Positions 55,756-64,000 of a DNA stretch of 64,000 nt are shown here, piece by piece; within the stretch, counting starts at the first letter, position 1, and each line of letters begins with the position of its first letter. This DNA comes from Staphylococcus pasteuri (GTDB lineage Bacteria > Bacillota > Bacilli > Staphylococcales > Staphylococcaceae), in NCBI RefSeq assembly GCF_003970495.1, contig NZ_RXWW01000040.1, positions 1-64,000 on the forward strand. Reading direction: 5' to 3'. A program made the translations under genes and the position numbers. The notes beneath the pieces were generated by a model. That model saw nothing but the letters and a program-made list of their open reading frames with translations. It did not search any database and was not told the DNA's origin.

Positions 55756-56616
55756 ATGAATGTCTTTCAAATGAGAGATAAAATTAAACAGCGTTTGAAT
55801 CATTTAGATGTAAATTATAAATTCAATCGTGAAGACGAAACATTAAGAATTTATAGAAAAGACAATCATAAAGGTGTCACAATTAAATTAAACGCTATTG
55901 TCGCAAAATATGAAGAAAAAGAAGAAAAAATTGTAGATGAAATTATATATTATATAGATGAAGCAATTGCTCAAATGGCTGATCAAGGTATAGAACAACT
56001 TGATGAAATTAAAATTATGCCGGTGATTCGTGCTACAAGTTTTGATAAAAAGACTAAAGAAGGCCATGCATTCATTTATGAAAATCATACTGCTGAAACT
56101 AATATCTATTACGCATTAGATTTAGGAAAGTCATATAGACTTATTGATGCAAGTATGTTAGAAACATTGAAAATGACAGAACAACAGATTAAAGAAATGT
56201 CACTTTTTAATGTAAGAAAGCTTGACAATAAATATAGTACCGATGAAGTGAAAGGTAATATATTCTATTTTATTAATTCTAATGATGGTTATGATGCAAG
56301 TCGCATACTTAATACATCATTTTTAAATGATATACAAGATCAATGTGAAGGCGAAATGTTAGTAGCAGTGCCTCATCAAGATGTTTTAGTCATTGCTGAT
56401 ATACGCAACAAAACAGGCTATGATGTGATGGCTCATTTAACTATGGAGTTTTTCACAAAAGGACTTGTCCCTATTACTTCTTTATCTTTTGGATACGACA
56501 AAGGTCATCTTGAACCAATATTCATATTAGGGAAAAACAATAAACAAAAAAGAGACCCTAACGTCATACAAAGATTAGAAGCTAATCGTAAAAAATTTAA
56601 TGATAAAAATAAATAA
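55756..56616 (+). CDS. ytpQ: DUF1444 family protein YtpQ
   Basis: 286 aa, soluble and charged: [18 protein letters not shown] at the start and [19 protein letters not shown] with [18 protein letters not shown] near the end, the conserved parts of DUF1444. No catalytic motif and no proven function. ATAGGAGTGATATGA precedes the ATG. Part of the conserved ytp cluster, upstream of ytpR. Confidence 0.9.
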   Translation: MNVFQMRDKIKQRLNHLDVNYKFNREDETLRIYRKDNHKGVTIKLNAIVAKYEEKEEKIVDEIIYYIDEAIAQMADQGIEQLDEIKIMPVIRATSFDKKTKEGHAFIYENHTAETNIYYALDLGKSYRLIDASMLETLKMTEQQIKEMSLFNVRKLDNKYSTDEVKGNIFYFINSNDGYDASRILNTSFLNDIQDQCEGEMLVAVPHQDVLVIADIRNKTGYDVMAHLTMEFFTKGLVPITSLSFGYDKGHLEPIFILGKNNKQKRDPNVIQRLEANRKKFNDKNK

Positions 56617-56638
56617 TGATAAAGGAGATATATATACA

Positions 56639-57238
56639 ATGAATTTATTCTTTAATCCAAATGGTGTAGGAGATGTTGCATTCTTACAAATCGACCCTAC
56701 AGAAGGCGAATTCAATTATAAAAAGAATAACGACGTAGTAGAAATAACTAACGAAGATAACGAAGTAGTTGGGTATAATTTCTTTAATATATCTACTCAT
56801 ATACAATTAGAAGGTAATGGACACATTAAATTAACTGAAGAAATCGTTAATCAATTACAACAAATGATTAAAAATAATGGTTTCACATATGAATTGAATG
56901 CTGATTTATCTCCAAAATTTGTTGTAGGTTATGTAGAAACAAAAGAAAAACACCCTGACGCTGATAAATTAAGTGTACTTAATGTCAATGTAGGTAATGA
57001 TACATTGCAAATTGTTTGTGGCGCACCAAATGTCGAACAAGGACAAAAAGTAGTTGTAGCAAAAGTGGGCGCAGTAATGCCAAGTGGTATGGTAATCAAA
57101 GATGCAGAACTTAGAGGCGTTGCATCTAGCGGTATGATTTGTTCAATGAAAGAATTAGATTTACCAAATGCTCCTAAAGAAAAAGGTATTATGGTGCTAG
57201 ATGATAGCTATGATATTGGACAAGCATTTTTTGAATAA
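56639..57238 (+). CDS. ytpR: YtpR family tRNA-binding-domain protein
   Basis: 199 aa. The C-terminal half is an EMAP/OB-fold tRNA-binding domain like that at the N-terminus of Phe[40 protein letters not shown] and [16 protein letters not shown]. It may act on tRNA or RNA in trans; role not established. Start ATG 56639 follows AAAGGAGATATATATACA; a longer frame from 56600 overlaps ytpQ and is rejected. Confidence 0.92.
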   Translation: MNLFFNPNGVGDVAFLQIDPTEGEFNYKKNNDVVEITNEDNEVVGYNFFNISTHIQLEGNGHIKLTEEIVNQLQQMIKNNGFTYELNADLSPKFVVGYVETKEKHPDADKLSVLNVNVGNDTLQIVCGAPNVEQGQKVVVAKVGAVMPSGMVIKDAELRGVASSGMICSMKELDLPNAPKEKGIMVLDDSYDIGQAFFE

Positions 57239-57258
57239 CAAAGGAAGGTCGTGAAAGT

Positions 57259-60200
57259 ATGAGCTGGTTTGATAAATTATTTGGCGAAGATAATGATTCA
57301 AATGAAGATATATTAAGAAATAAAAATAAAAGACGCCAGGCAACTCAATCGAATGATTCTAATCATGACTCATTACTGCCACAAAATAATGATATCTATC
57401 ATCGACCAAAAGGTAAATTCCGATTTCCTATTAATGGTTTTGAATCAGAAAATGTGGAGTCTGAATATACATCTGTGAATGATGGGGAACAATCTTATGT
57501 GAAAAATGATGATAATGAAACTTTAACTTCTCAAGAAAGTAAGAGACATCGTCGTAGAAGGAATCATGCCAATGACGATGAGTATGTGAACTCGTCTCGA
57601 CAATCTAATTCAAATAAAACTAGAAGAAAACAAGTAACAAATCCTTATGTCACTAAATCAACTCACCGCCAAATTTCTCCTACTTCATTAGGAGATAACA
57701 AATCTAATAATGGTGCTACATCTTCAAAATCACAACCAAGAATGAAATTACAATCCGAACGTTTTAAATCAAATTATAAAACGCAACCGGAGTATACATA
57801 TCACAAAAGTGATTTTAAAGCTTCAGAAGTACCATCAGCCATTTTTGGTACGATGAAAAGACGACCAATTGAAAACGGCATGATACCTCCTAAAGACAAT
57901 GAAGAAGAAACTAATAATAAAATGAGTTCAAATGTTAATCATTCTAGTAACAACGATGGATACACTGCCGAAAGATCCCAAAGCAACTTTAGAAGTAATC
58001 AACAATCGAATGATGTAAAAGAAACTAGTACAAATAGTAATTCAAAACATGATGAGAATATAAATCAACAAACATCGTCAGTGGGAGATGAAAAAGCAAT
58101 TAACTCAACTCCTAACCATTCAACTAAAGATAATACTATTAATATTAACAATATCTATGCATCTCAAATTGTTGAAGAAATTCGAAGAGAACGTGAACGA
58201 AAAGTGCTTCAAAAGCGTCGATTTAAAAAAGCATTGCAAGAAAAAAGACAACAAAATAAAGAGACCAATGAAGATAGTATACAAAAAGCAATTGATGAAA
58301 TGTATGCCAAACAAGCACAACAATATGTTGGTGAAAGTTCATTAGATATGGAATCTCAAGATGATAGCAATGCTATGATTGACGAGTATGACAATAGTGA
58401 AACAATAAATCAAACAGATGCAATTGAAAATTCAGAACTAGATCAACAAGAAACATCTCATTACAATTATGAAGAAATCGATTTATCTGATATTAAACCA
58501 AGACATCAAGTAAATGATGACGATGTTACTGTGACTGATGTAACAGAACAAGATGATGGCTCAGAAACAACTGATACTAACTATGTTTCATCTCAATCCA
58601 TATATGATGATCGAACAACTACCATCCAGAAAGACTCTGAATCTAGTCAAAGTGACTCTACAATTAGTTCAGAAAATGCAAAACATCATTACATTGATAG
58701 AACATCAATATCAGAAAATGAAGATAATAATATAGATGATGCAGATTATCGAGAATTAGATGATAGTGAGCAACCAACAACATATTCTACTTCAGAACAT
58801 ACATCTTCATCTCTATATGATAGTGAGACATCACAACTTAATGATCATAAGAACTTGAATAGAAGAAGTGGTCATAATGCAGTTACTCAAAGCGTCGATC
58901 ATGAAACGGAATATGCTAAAAAGCGAAATCCACATATTCAAGATAGCAATTTAGGTGATAGTGATAAAACAATGTCAACATCAGAATCAGTATTAGAAAG
59001 TGATGAATCATTAAGTGATAGTTTCATCTCTAATAATAGTAATGAAACATCTGAATTTGTCGCTTCATCTTATGATAATACTCAAAACTTAAGTAGTTCA
59101 GAAAATAGCTATTCTGAATCTATAAATGATAATCAATCAGAAAGTTCTGATCAGAATTTTGATAAAGTTAATAGTGAAAATAAAGGCGTAGAAACTAATC
59201 AGCATCTACATTCTGAACAAACTAGCAAGCCATTAAAAGGTAGTAAGCCATTTAATGTTGTTATGACGCCTTCAGATAAAAAACGTATGATAGATAAGAA
59301 AAAATCTCGCACAGTTCATGTTCCAAATCTAACGCCTGAACGTCAATCAAATTCGACACAATCAAATAATATTAAGCAAGCATCGTCAGAGCAATACAAT
59401 ACATCAGAACACTCTGAATCAAATCAACAATCAAACAATATAAGTGAAAGTGAAGCGCCTTCAGCTGATCGTACAAATGAACTAAATCAAACAACATATG
59501 AAAGTGACTCAAATTCAACTGCAAGTGAACATAGCCTAAGTGCAAATGACGTTGTCAATAATGAGAATGTGCAAATGGCTCAGAGCGATTATAATGTTGG
59601 AATTAATCAAAATATGGAAGATGATAGTTCGTCTATGCAACATGCTTCCAATGATGTTAATGAAAATGATTCAGATAATCGCAATGAAGACAAACGAGAG
59701 AATACTCATGCATCTACATCTAAGGTTACATCTGGAGAAGTGGATAATAATAATGAAAATATTAAAGTTCAAAAGCCCACTATAAGAAAAGGTCCAAATA
59801 TTAATTTACCTAGTATGGAATTGCTTGAATCACCAGAACCACATGAAGTAAATGAAGAGTGGATTGATGATAAAAAGCAAGAATTAAATGATGCATTATA
59901 TTATTTCAATGTTCCTGCAGAAGTTCAAAATGTTACTGAAGGTCCAAGTGTGACCCGTTTTGAATTATCAGTTGAAAAAGGTGTTAAAGTATCAAGAATT
60001 ACTGCTTTACAAGACGATATTAAAATGGCGTTAGCAGCCAAAGATATACGTATCGAAGCGCCGATACCAGGTACAAGTTTAGTAGGTATCGAGGTACCTA
60101 ATCAAAACCCTGCCAAAGTCAATTTGAGATCAATTGTAGATTCAGATCAATTTAAAAATGCTGAATCTAAATTGACAGTTGCAATGGGTTATCGCATCAA

Positions 60201-61185
60201 CAATGAACCATTACTTATGGACATTGCTAAAACACCTCATGCTTTAATTGCAGGTGCAACAGGTTCAGGTAAATCAGTGTGTATTAATAGTATTTTAATG
60301 TCGCTATTGTATAAAAATCATCCGGAAGAATTAAGATTATTATTAATTGATCCAAAAATGGTTGAATTAGCACCATATAATGATTTGCCACATCTTGTGT
60401 CACCAGTAATTACAGATGTTAAAGCAGCCACACAAAGTTTAAAATGGGCTGTTGAAGAAATGGAACGTCGATATAAATTATTTGCTCAATATCACGTTAG
60501 AAATATTACAGCATTCAATAAGAAAGCTTCTTATGAACAAAGAATGCCAAAAATTGTTATAGTAATAGATGAATTAGCCGATTTAATGATGATGGCGCCA
60601 CAAGAAGTAGAACAATCCATCGCGAGAATAGCTCAAAAAGCGCGTGCATGTGGTATTCATATGCTTGTTGCCACACAAAGACCATCAGTTAATGTTATTA
60701 CTGGTTTAATTAAAGCTAATATCCCAACTAGAATTGCATTTATGGTATCATCAAGTGTAGATTCTAGAACTATTCTTGATAGCGGAGGAGCAGAACGACT
60801 ATTAGGATATGGCGACATGTTATATCTTGGTGGCGGTATGAATAAACCTATCCGTGTTCAAGGTACATTTGTTTCAGATGAAGAAATTGACGACGTTGTA
60901 GATTTCATTAAACAGCAACGTGAACCTGATTATTTATTTGAAGAAAAAGAATTATTAAAGAAAACACAAACTCAAGCACAAGATGATTTATTTGATGATG
61001 TGTGTGAGTTCATGATTAATGAAGGACATATTTCTACTTCGTTAGTACAAAGACATTTCCAAATTGGGTATAATAGAGCAGCGAGAATCATAGATCAATT
61101 AGAACAACTAGGTTATATATCTGGAGCGAACGGTTCTAAACCTAGAGATGTTTATATTACTGAGGCGGATTTGAATCAAGATTAA
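57259..61185 (+). CDS. sftA: FtsK/SpoIIIE-family DNA translocase (SftA-type)
   Basis: 1308 aa. No membrane helices at the N-terminus, unlike SpoIIIE; instead about 830 residues of Ser/Asn/Asp-rich disorder with some charged segments (IRRERERKVLQKRRFKKALQ near 310). Then an FtsK motor: FNVPAEVQNVTEGPSVTRFEL, Walker A IAGATGSGKSVCINS near 998, Walker B IVIVIDELADLMMMAPQ near 1100 and RPSVNVITGLIKANIPTRIA. A C-terminal gamma winged helix (about 1240-1308) reads DNA polarity signals. The position after ytpR matches B. subtilis sftA (ytpS), which clears DNA from the closing septum. AAGGAAGGTCGTGAAAGT precedes the ATG. Confidence 0.92.
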   Translation: MSWFDKLFGEDNDSNEDILRNKNKRRQATQSNDSNHDSLLPQNNDIYHRPKGKFRFPINGFESENVESEYTSVNDGEQSYVKNDDNETLTSQESKRHRRRRNHANDDEYVNSSRQSNSNKTRRKQVTNPYVTKSTHRQISPTSLGDNKSNNGATSSKSQPRMKLQSERFKSNYKTQPEYTYHKSDFKASEVPSAIFGTMKRRPIENGMIPPKDNEEETNNKMSSNVNHSSNNDGYTAERSQSNFRSNQQSNDVKETSTNSNSKHDENINQQTSSVGDEKAINSTPNHSTKDNTININNIYASQIVEEIRRERERKVLQKRRFKKALQEKRQQNKETNEDSIQKAIDEMYAKQAQQYVGESSLDMESQDDSNAMIDEYDNSETINQTDAIENSELDQQETSHYNYEEIDLSDIKPRHQVNDDDVTVTDVTEQDDGSETTDTNYVSSQSIYDDRTTTIQKDSESSQSDSTISSENAKHHYIDRTSISENEDNNIDDADYRELDDSEQPTTYSTSEHTSSSLYDSETSQLNDHKNLNRRSGHNAVTQSVDHETEYAKKRNPHIQDSNLGDSDKTMSTSESVLESDESLSDSFISNNSNETSEFVASSYDNTQNLSSSENSYSESINDNQSESSDQNFDKVNSENKGVETNQHLHSEQTSKPLKGSKPFNVVMTPSDKKRMIDKKKSRTVHVPNLTPERQSNSTQSNNIKQASSEQYNTSEHSESNQQSNNISESEAPSADRTNELNQTTYESDSNSTASEHSLSANDVVNNENVQMAQSDYNVGINQNMEDDSSSMQHASNDVNENDSDNRNEDKRENTHASTSKVTSGEVDNNNENIKVQKPTIRKGPNINLPSMELLESPEPHEVNEEWIDDKKQELNDALYYFNVPAEVQNVTEGPSVTRFELSVEKGVKVSRITALQDDIKMALAAKDIRIEAPIPGTSLVGIEVPNQNPAKVNLRSIVDSDQFKNAESKLTVAMGYRINNEPLLMDIAKTPHALIAGATGSGKSVCINSILMSLLYKNHPEELRLLLIDPKMVELAPYNDLPHLVSPVITDVKAATQSLKWAVEEMERRYKLFAQYHVRNITAFNKKASYEQRMPKIVIVIDELADLMMMAPQEVEQSIARIAQKARACGIHMLVATQRPSVNVITGLIKANIPTRIAFMVSSSVDSRTILDSGGAERLLGYGDMLYLGGGMNKPIRVQGTFVSDEEIDDVVDFIKQQREPDYLFEEKELLKKTQTQAQDDLFDDVCEFMINEGHISTSLVQRHFQIGYNRAARIIDQLEQLGYISGANGSKPRDVYITEADLNQD

Positions 61186-61206
61186 AAATTAGTAAGGAGT
61201 TTTATA

Positions 61207-62520
61207 ATGACACACTATCATTTTGTCGGAATTAAGGGTTCTGGCATGAGTTCATTGGCACAAATCATGCATGATCTTGGGCATGAAGTGCAAGGCTCAG
61301 ATATTGAAACTTATGTTTTTACAGAAGTTGCTCTAAGAAATAAAGGTATAACTATCTTACCGTTTGATAGTAACAATATTAAAGAAGATATGGTAATTAT
61401 ACAGGGTAATGCTTTCCCTGATACACATGAAGAGATAGTCAAAGCACATCAACTTAAATTAGATGTGATTAGATATCATGATTTTCTTGGCCATGTAATT
61501 AACCAATATACTTCGGTAGCAGTTACTGGTGCACATGGTAAAACATCAACAACTGGATTGTTATCTCATGTGATGAATGGAGATAAAAAGACTTCATTCC
61601 TTATAGGTGACGGTACAGGAATGGGTTTACCTGGCAGTGACTATTTTGCATTCGAAGCTTGCGAATATCGACGTCACTTTTTAAGTTATGATCCTGACTA
61701 TGCAATTATGACAAATATTGACTTTGACCATCCTGATTATTTCAGAGATGTTGATGACGTTTTTGATGCATTCCAAGAAATGGCTCAAAATGTTAAAAAA
61801 GCTATCATTGCATGGGGCGACGATGAATATCTTAGAAAATTAGAAGCGGATGTACCCATTTATTACTATGGTTTAAAAGAAACTGATGACGTATATGCTA
61901 AAAATATACAAATCACTGAACAAGGTACACAATTTGATGTTTATATTAATGGAGAATTTTATGATCAATTCCTATCACCACAATATGGTGACCATAATAT
62001 TCTAAATACATTAGCTGTTGTAACTATTAGTTATTTAGAAAAAATGAACGTTGATAATATAAAAGAAGCATTAGAAACATTTGGTGGTGTAAAACGTCGA
62101 TTTAATGAAACAAAAGTATCAAATCAAGTATTAGTAGACGATTATGCTCACCATCCAAGAGAAATTAATGCTACAATTGAAACAGCTAGAAAAAAATATC
62201 CACAAAAAGAAGTTATTGCTGTATTCCAACCACATACATTCTCAAGAACTCAAGCATTCTTAGAAGAATTTGCAACAAGTTTAAGCGCAGCTGACCATGT
62301 TTTCTTATGTGAAATTTTTGGTTCAATTAGAGAAAACACTGGTGAATTGACGATTCAAGACTTGATTGATCGTATTGATGGATCAGCATTAATTGATGAA
62401 AATAGTATAGATGTATTAGAGAAATTTGATAATGCTGTAATATTATTTATGGGCGCTGGAGATATACAAAAAATCCAAAAAGCGTACTTAAATAAATTAG
62501 GTATAAAAAAAGATTTCTAA
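61207..62520 (+). CDS. murC: UDP-N-acetylmuramate--L-alanine ligase MurC
   Basis: Adds L-Ala to UDP-MurNAc in peptidoglycan synthesis, using ATP. 437 aa. [19 protein letters not shown] is the nucleotide-sugar motif, [17 protein letters not shown] near 108 is the ATP P-loop, [16 protein letters not shown] binds metal, and [10 protein letters not shown] is a family marker. Follows sftA by 21 bp, as in B. subtilis. TAAGGAGTTTTATA precedes the ATG. Confidence 0.97.
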   Translation: MTHYHFVGIKGSGMSSLAQIMHDLGHEVQGSDIETYVFTEVALRNKGITILPFDSNNIKEDMVIIQGNAFPDTHEEIVKAHQLKLDVIRYHDFLGHVINQYTSVAVTGAHGKTSTTGLLSHVMNGDKKTSFLIGDGTGMGLPGSDYFAFEACEYRRHFLSYDPDYAIMTNIDFDHPDYFRDVDDVFDAFQEMAQNVKKAIIAWGDDEYLRKLEADVPIYYYGLKETDDVYAKNIQITEQGTQFDVYINGEFYDQFLSPQYGDHNILNTLAVVTISYLEKMNVDNIKEALETFGGVKRRFNETKVSNQVLVDDYAHHPREINATIETARKKYPQKEVIAVFQPHTFSRTQAFLEEFATSLSAADHVFLCEIFGSIRENTGELTIQDLIDRIDGSALIDENSIDVLEKFDNAVILFMGAGDIQKIQKAYLNKLGIKKDF

Positions 62521-62594
62521 TATGTTTATAATGATTTCTCAAGGGTATTAAATATTAATGAATTTTATAATTAGGTATTTAGGAGGCGTTTTTA

Positions 62595-63086
62595 ATGGAT
62601 TGGATTTTACCAATTGCTGGAATTATCGCTGCGATAGCGTTCTTAATTTTATGTATCGGTATCGTTGTAGTGTTAATTTCTGTTAAGAAAAATTTAGATC
62701 ACGTGGCTAAAACACTTGATGGTGTTGAAGGTCAAGTACAAGGTATTACAAGAGAATCTACTGATTTACTTCATAAAGTTAACCGTTTAACTGAAGATAT
62801 TCAAGGTAAAGTTGATCGTTTGAATTCTGTAGTTGATGCTGTTAAAGGTATTGGTGACTCAGTTCAAACATTAAATGGTTCAGTTGACCGTGTAACTAAT
62901 TCTATTACACACAACGTATCTCAAAATGAAGATAAAATTTCTCAAGTAGTACAATGGTCAAATGTGGCAATGGAAATTGCTGACAAATGGCAAAATAGAC
63001 ACTACCGTCGAGGAAGTGCAAATTACAAAGCAAACACAGTAGCAAATGATACAGATCATAGCTATACTACACGTGTTGACAAATAA
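62595..63086 (+). CDS. DUF948 membrane protein YtxG
   Basis: 163 aa. N-terminal membrane helix (about 4-28, LPIAGIIAAIAFLILCIGIVVVLISVKKN) then a long coiled helical region with heptad-like spacing (VEGQVQGITRESTDLLHKV, KVDRLNSVVDAVKGI). DUF948/YtxG proteins pair with YtxH in B. subtilis and are general-stress induced; role unknown. TTTAGGAGGCGTTTTTA precedes the ATG. Confidence 0.9.
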   Translation: MDWILPIAGIIAAIAFLILCIGIVVVLISVKKNLDHVAKTLDGVEGQVQGITRESTDLLHKVNRLTEDIQGKVDRLNSVVDAVKGIGDSVQTLNGSVDRVTNSITHNVSQNEDKISQVVQWSNVAMEIADKWQNRHYRRGSANYKANTVANDTDHSYTTRVDK

Positions 63087-63102
63087 TTAATAAGAATGAA
63101 CT

Positions 63103-63143
63103 AAATGCACTTAAATGAGGTTGTTACTTGTTTAAGTGCATTT
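63103..63143 (+). terminator. Hairpin between ytxG and ytxH
   Basis: AAATGCACTTAAA (63103-63115) / TTTAAGTGCATTT (63131-63143). The T-tract is short (TTTGTTATA), so it may only lower downstream expression. Confidence 0.65.
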
Positions 63144-63163
63144 GTTATAGGGAGGAATAAATC

Positions 63164-64000
63164 ATGGAACACTATAATCGTGATGATTTTGAAAGAAATA
63201 ATACTGGAAATGATTTATACAGCCGTCATACTCGTATAAATAATCAAACACCACAACGTAAAGATTTTGTTGTAAGCTTTATTACCGGTGCTTTAGTAGG
63301 TTCAGCTTTAGGGTTATATTACAAATTGAAAGTTTTCGAAAAAGCTGATCAAGCGATTGCTAAAGAAAAAGAACTACGTGAAAAAGCATTAAATTACAAA
63401 TCTCAAGCAGAACAACGTTTTGAATCTGTTAAAAACCAAGTTGAAAACTTCAGAAATAAATCAAAAGATGGTATCTCATCTGATGAATTATCAGCACAAA
63501 AAGTCGCAATCCAAAGAGAAGTAAGCGACAATAATTTAGCAGATCAATCACCAGAAGCTAGAGATATTCAAGAAGCAAAATTAGAAGCAGAAGGAAATTC
63601 TGGATCAGATGCTTCAGCTACAGAATTAGCAGCACAACAAAACGCAATTCAAGCTGAAACAAATAAAGATAGTTTAGCAGATCAGTCACCACAAGCACGT
63701 GAAATACAACAAGCCAAACAAGAAGCGCAAAATAAAGAACAACAATCTAATGCAACGCCATCAGCTACAGAATTAGCAGCACAACAAAATGCAATTCAAG
63801 CTGAAACAAATAAAGATAGCTTAGCAGACCAATCACCACAAGCACGTAAAATTCAAGAAGCTAAGGAAGAAAGTCAGAATGAGGAACAACAATCTCATAT
63901 AAATAGTAATCAACACGTATCATCTGAAGAAGTTGTAATGGCAAAATCTGCTATTAAAGAAGAATCTTCACTATCTGATCCATCAAAAGAAAAAGCTAGC
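63164..64000 (+). CDS. YtxH-domain protein with internal repeats (partial)
   Basis: 279 codons read to the window end without a stop, so the gene is 3'-incomplete and missing from a closed-ORF list. AGGGAGGAATAAATC precedes the ATG. A membrane segment FVVSFITGALVGSALGLYY (about 36-54) is followed by a charged coiled region, typical of YtxH, and then three copies of a roughly 49-residue unit: S[AS]xEL[AS]AQ..AIQ, DNLADQSPEAR or DSLADQSPQAR, IQ[EQ]AK. The repeats are Gln/Ala/Glu-rich and probably disordered or helical. Function unknown; it follows ytxG as in B. subtilis. Confidence 0.85.
   Translation, partial: MEHYNRDDFERNNTGNDLYSRHTRINNQTPQRKDFVVSFITGALVGSALGLYYKLKVFEKADQAIAKEKELREKALNYKSQAEQRFESVKNQVENFRNKSKDGISSDELSAQKVAIQREVSDNNLADQSPEARDIQEAKLEAEGNSGSDASATELAAQQNAIQAETNKDSLADQSPQAREIQQAKQEAQNKEQQSNATPSATELAAQQNAIQAETNKDSLADQSPQARKIQEAKEESQNEEQQSHINSNQHVSSEEVVMAKSAIKEESSLSDPSKEKAS
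63614..63907 (+). repeat. 147-bp tandem repeat in ytxH
   Basis: Two near-identical 147-bp units start at 63614 and 63761 (each opening TCAGCTACAGAATTAGCAGC), with a more diverged copy before them from about 63473. Differences are few and mostly silent, showing recent duplication. Confidence 0.85.

Noticed and set aside
58088..59785. Alternative-frame ORFs in the disordered part of sftA
   Set aside because: They are Lys/Met/Leu-rich shadows of a low-complexity region without ribosome sites.

Overview
The window is chromosomal DNA of a low-GC, AT-rich Firmicute, and the gene content points to a Staphylococcus. Gene order (menE-menC, pckA/metK, crcB pair, sigS, sagB, rib operon, putA, rot, leuS, sasC, murJ, pepV-dat, trmB, ytoP-ytpP-ytpQ-ytpR-sftA-murC) follows the order I recall for S. 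aureus. Rot, SigS and SagB are staphylococcal hallmarks. An extra phenol-soluble-modulin-like peptide, a second giant DUF1542 adhesin next to sasC, and scdA in an unusual place suggest a coagulase-negative species. I cannot fix the species from sequence alone.

Layout. 1-1030: tRNA-Glu, tRNA-Ser and a decayed accessory patch (degraded tyrosine integrase 3' end, a 79-codon orphan, and a 22-residue PSM-like peptide gene absent from a long-ORF view). 1286-5268: menaquinone genes menE-menC, yidD, a Nudix hydrolase and an alpha/beta hydrolase. 5274-12590: pckA with a cre-like site, metK behind a SAM riboswitch, a NERD-like membrane protein, an aldo/keto reductase, twin fluoride channel genes and a small transaldolase. 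12779-17583: a membrane protein, sigS with a ComK-like partner, a small conserved gene, the glucosaminidase SagB, a type-I-toxin-like peptide and a flavoprotein. 17784-21454: FMN riboswitch and the ribD-ribE-ribBA-ribH operon. 21461-30260: putA with a cre-like site, a hydrolase-fold protein lacking its nucleophile, rot with a structured leader, two RNA/SAM enzymes, an MFS transporter, T-box-controlled leuS and a rhodanese.

30503-42097 holds two consecutive giant YSIRK/LPXTG surface proteins built from about 16 and about 20 tandem copies of a 77-residue DUF1542-type repeat. Only the first has the large non-repeat N-terminal region. The two share an upstream sequence element, so they look like an old duplication. 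42188-52523 returns to housekeeping genes (flavoprotein, murJ, a pseudouridine synthase, ytxH, pepV, dat, ytmP, trmB), then scdA with a methyltransferase whose best start is out of frame by one base. 52620-64000 holds ytnP, small membrane proteins, the ytoP/ytpPQR/sftA/murC block, and the ytxG/ytxH pair, the last gene running off the window with internal 49-codon repeats.

Regulation visible directly: a SAM (S-box) riboswitch, an FMN riboswitch, a leucine T-box, two near-consensus cre sites, a rot leader with G-rich loops suited to RNAIII pairing, and many intrinsic terminators. No insertion sequence, complete prophage or CRISPR array is present.
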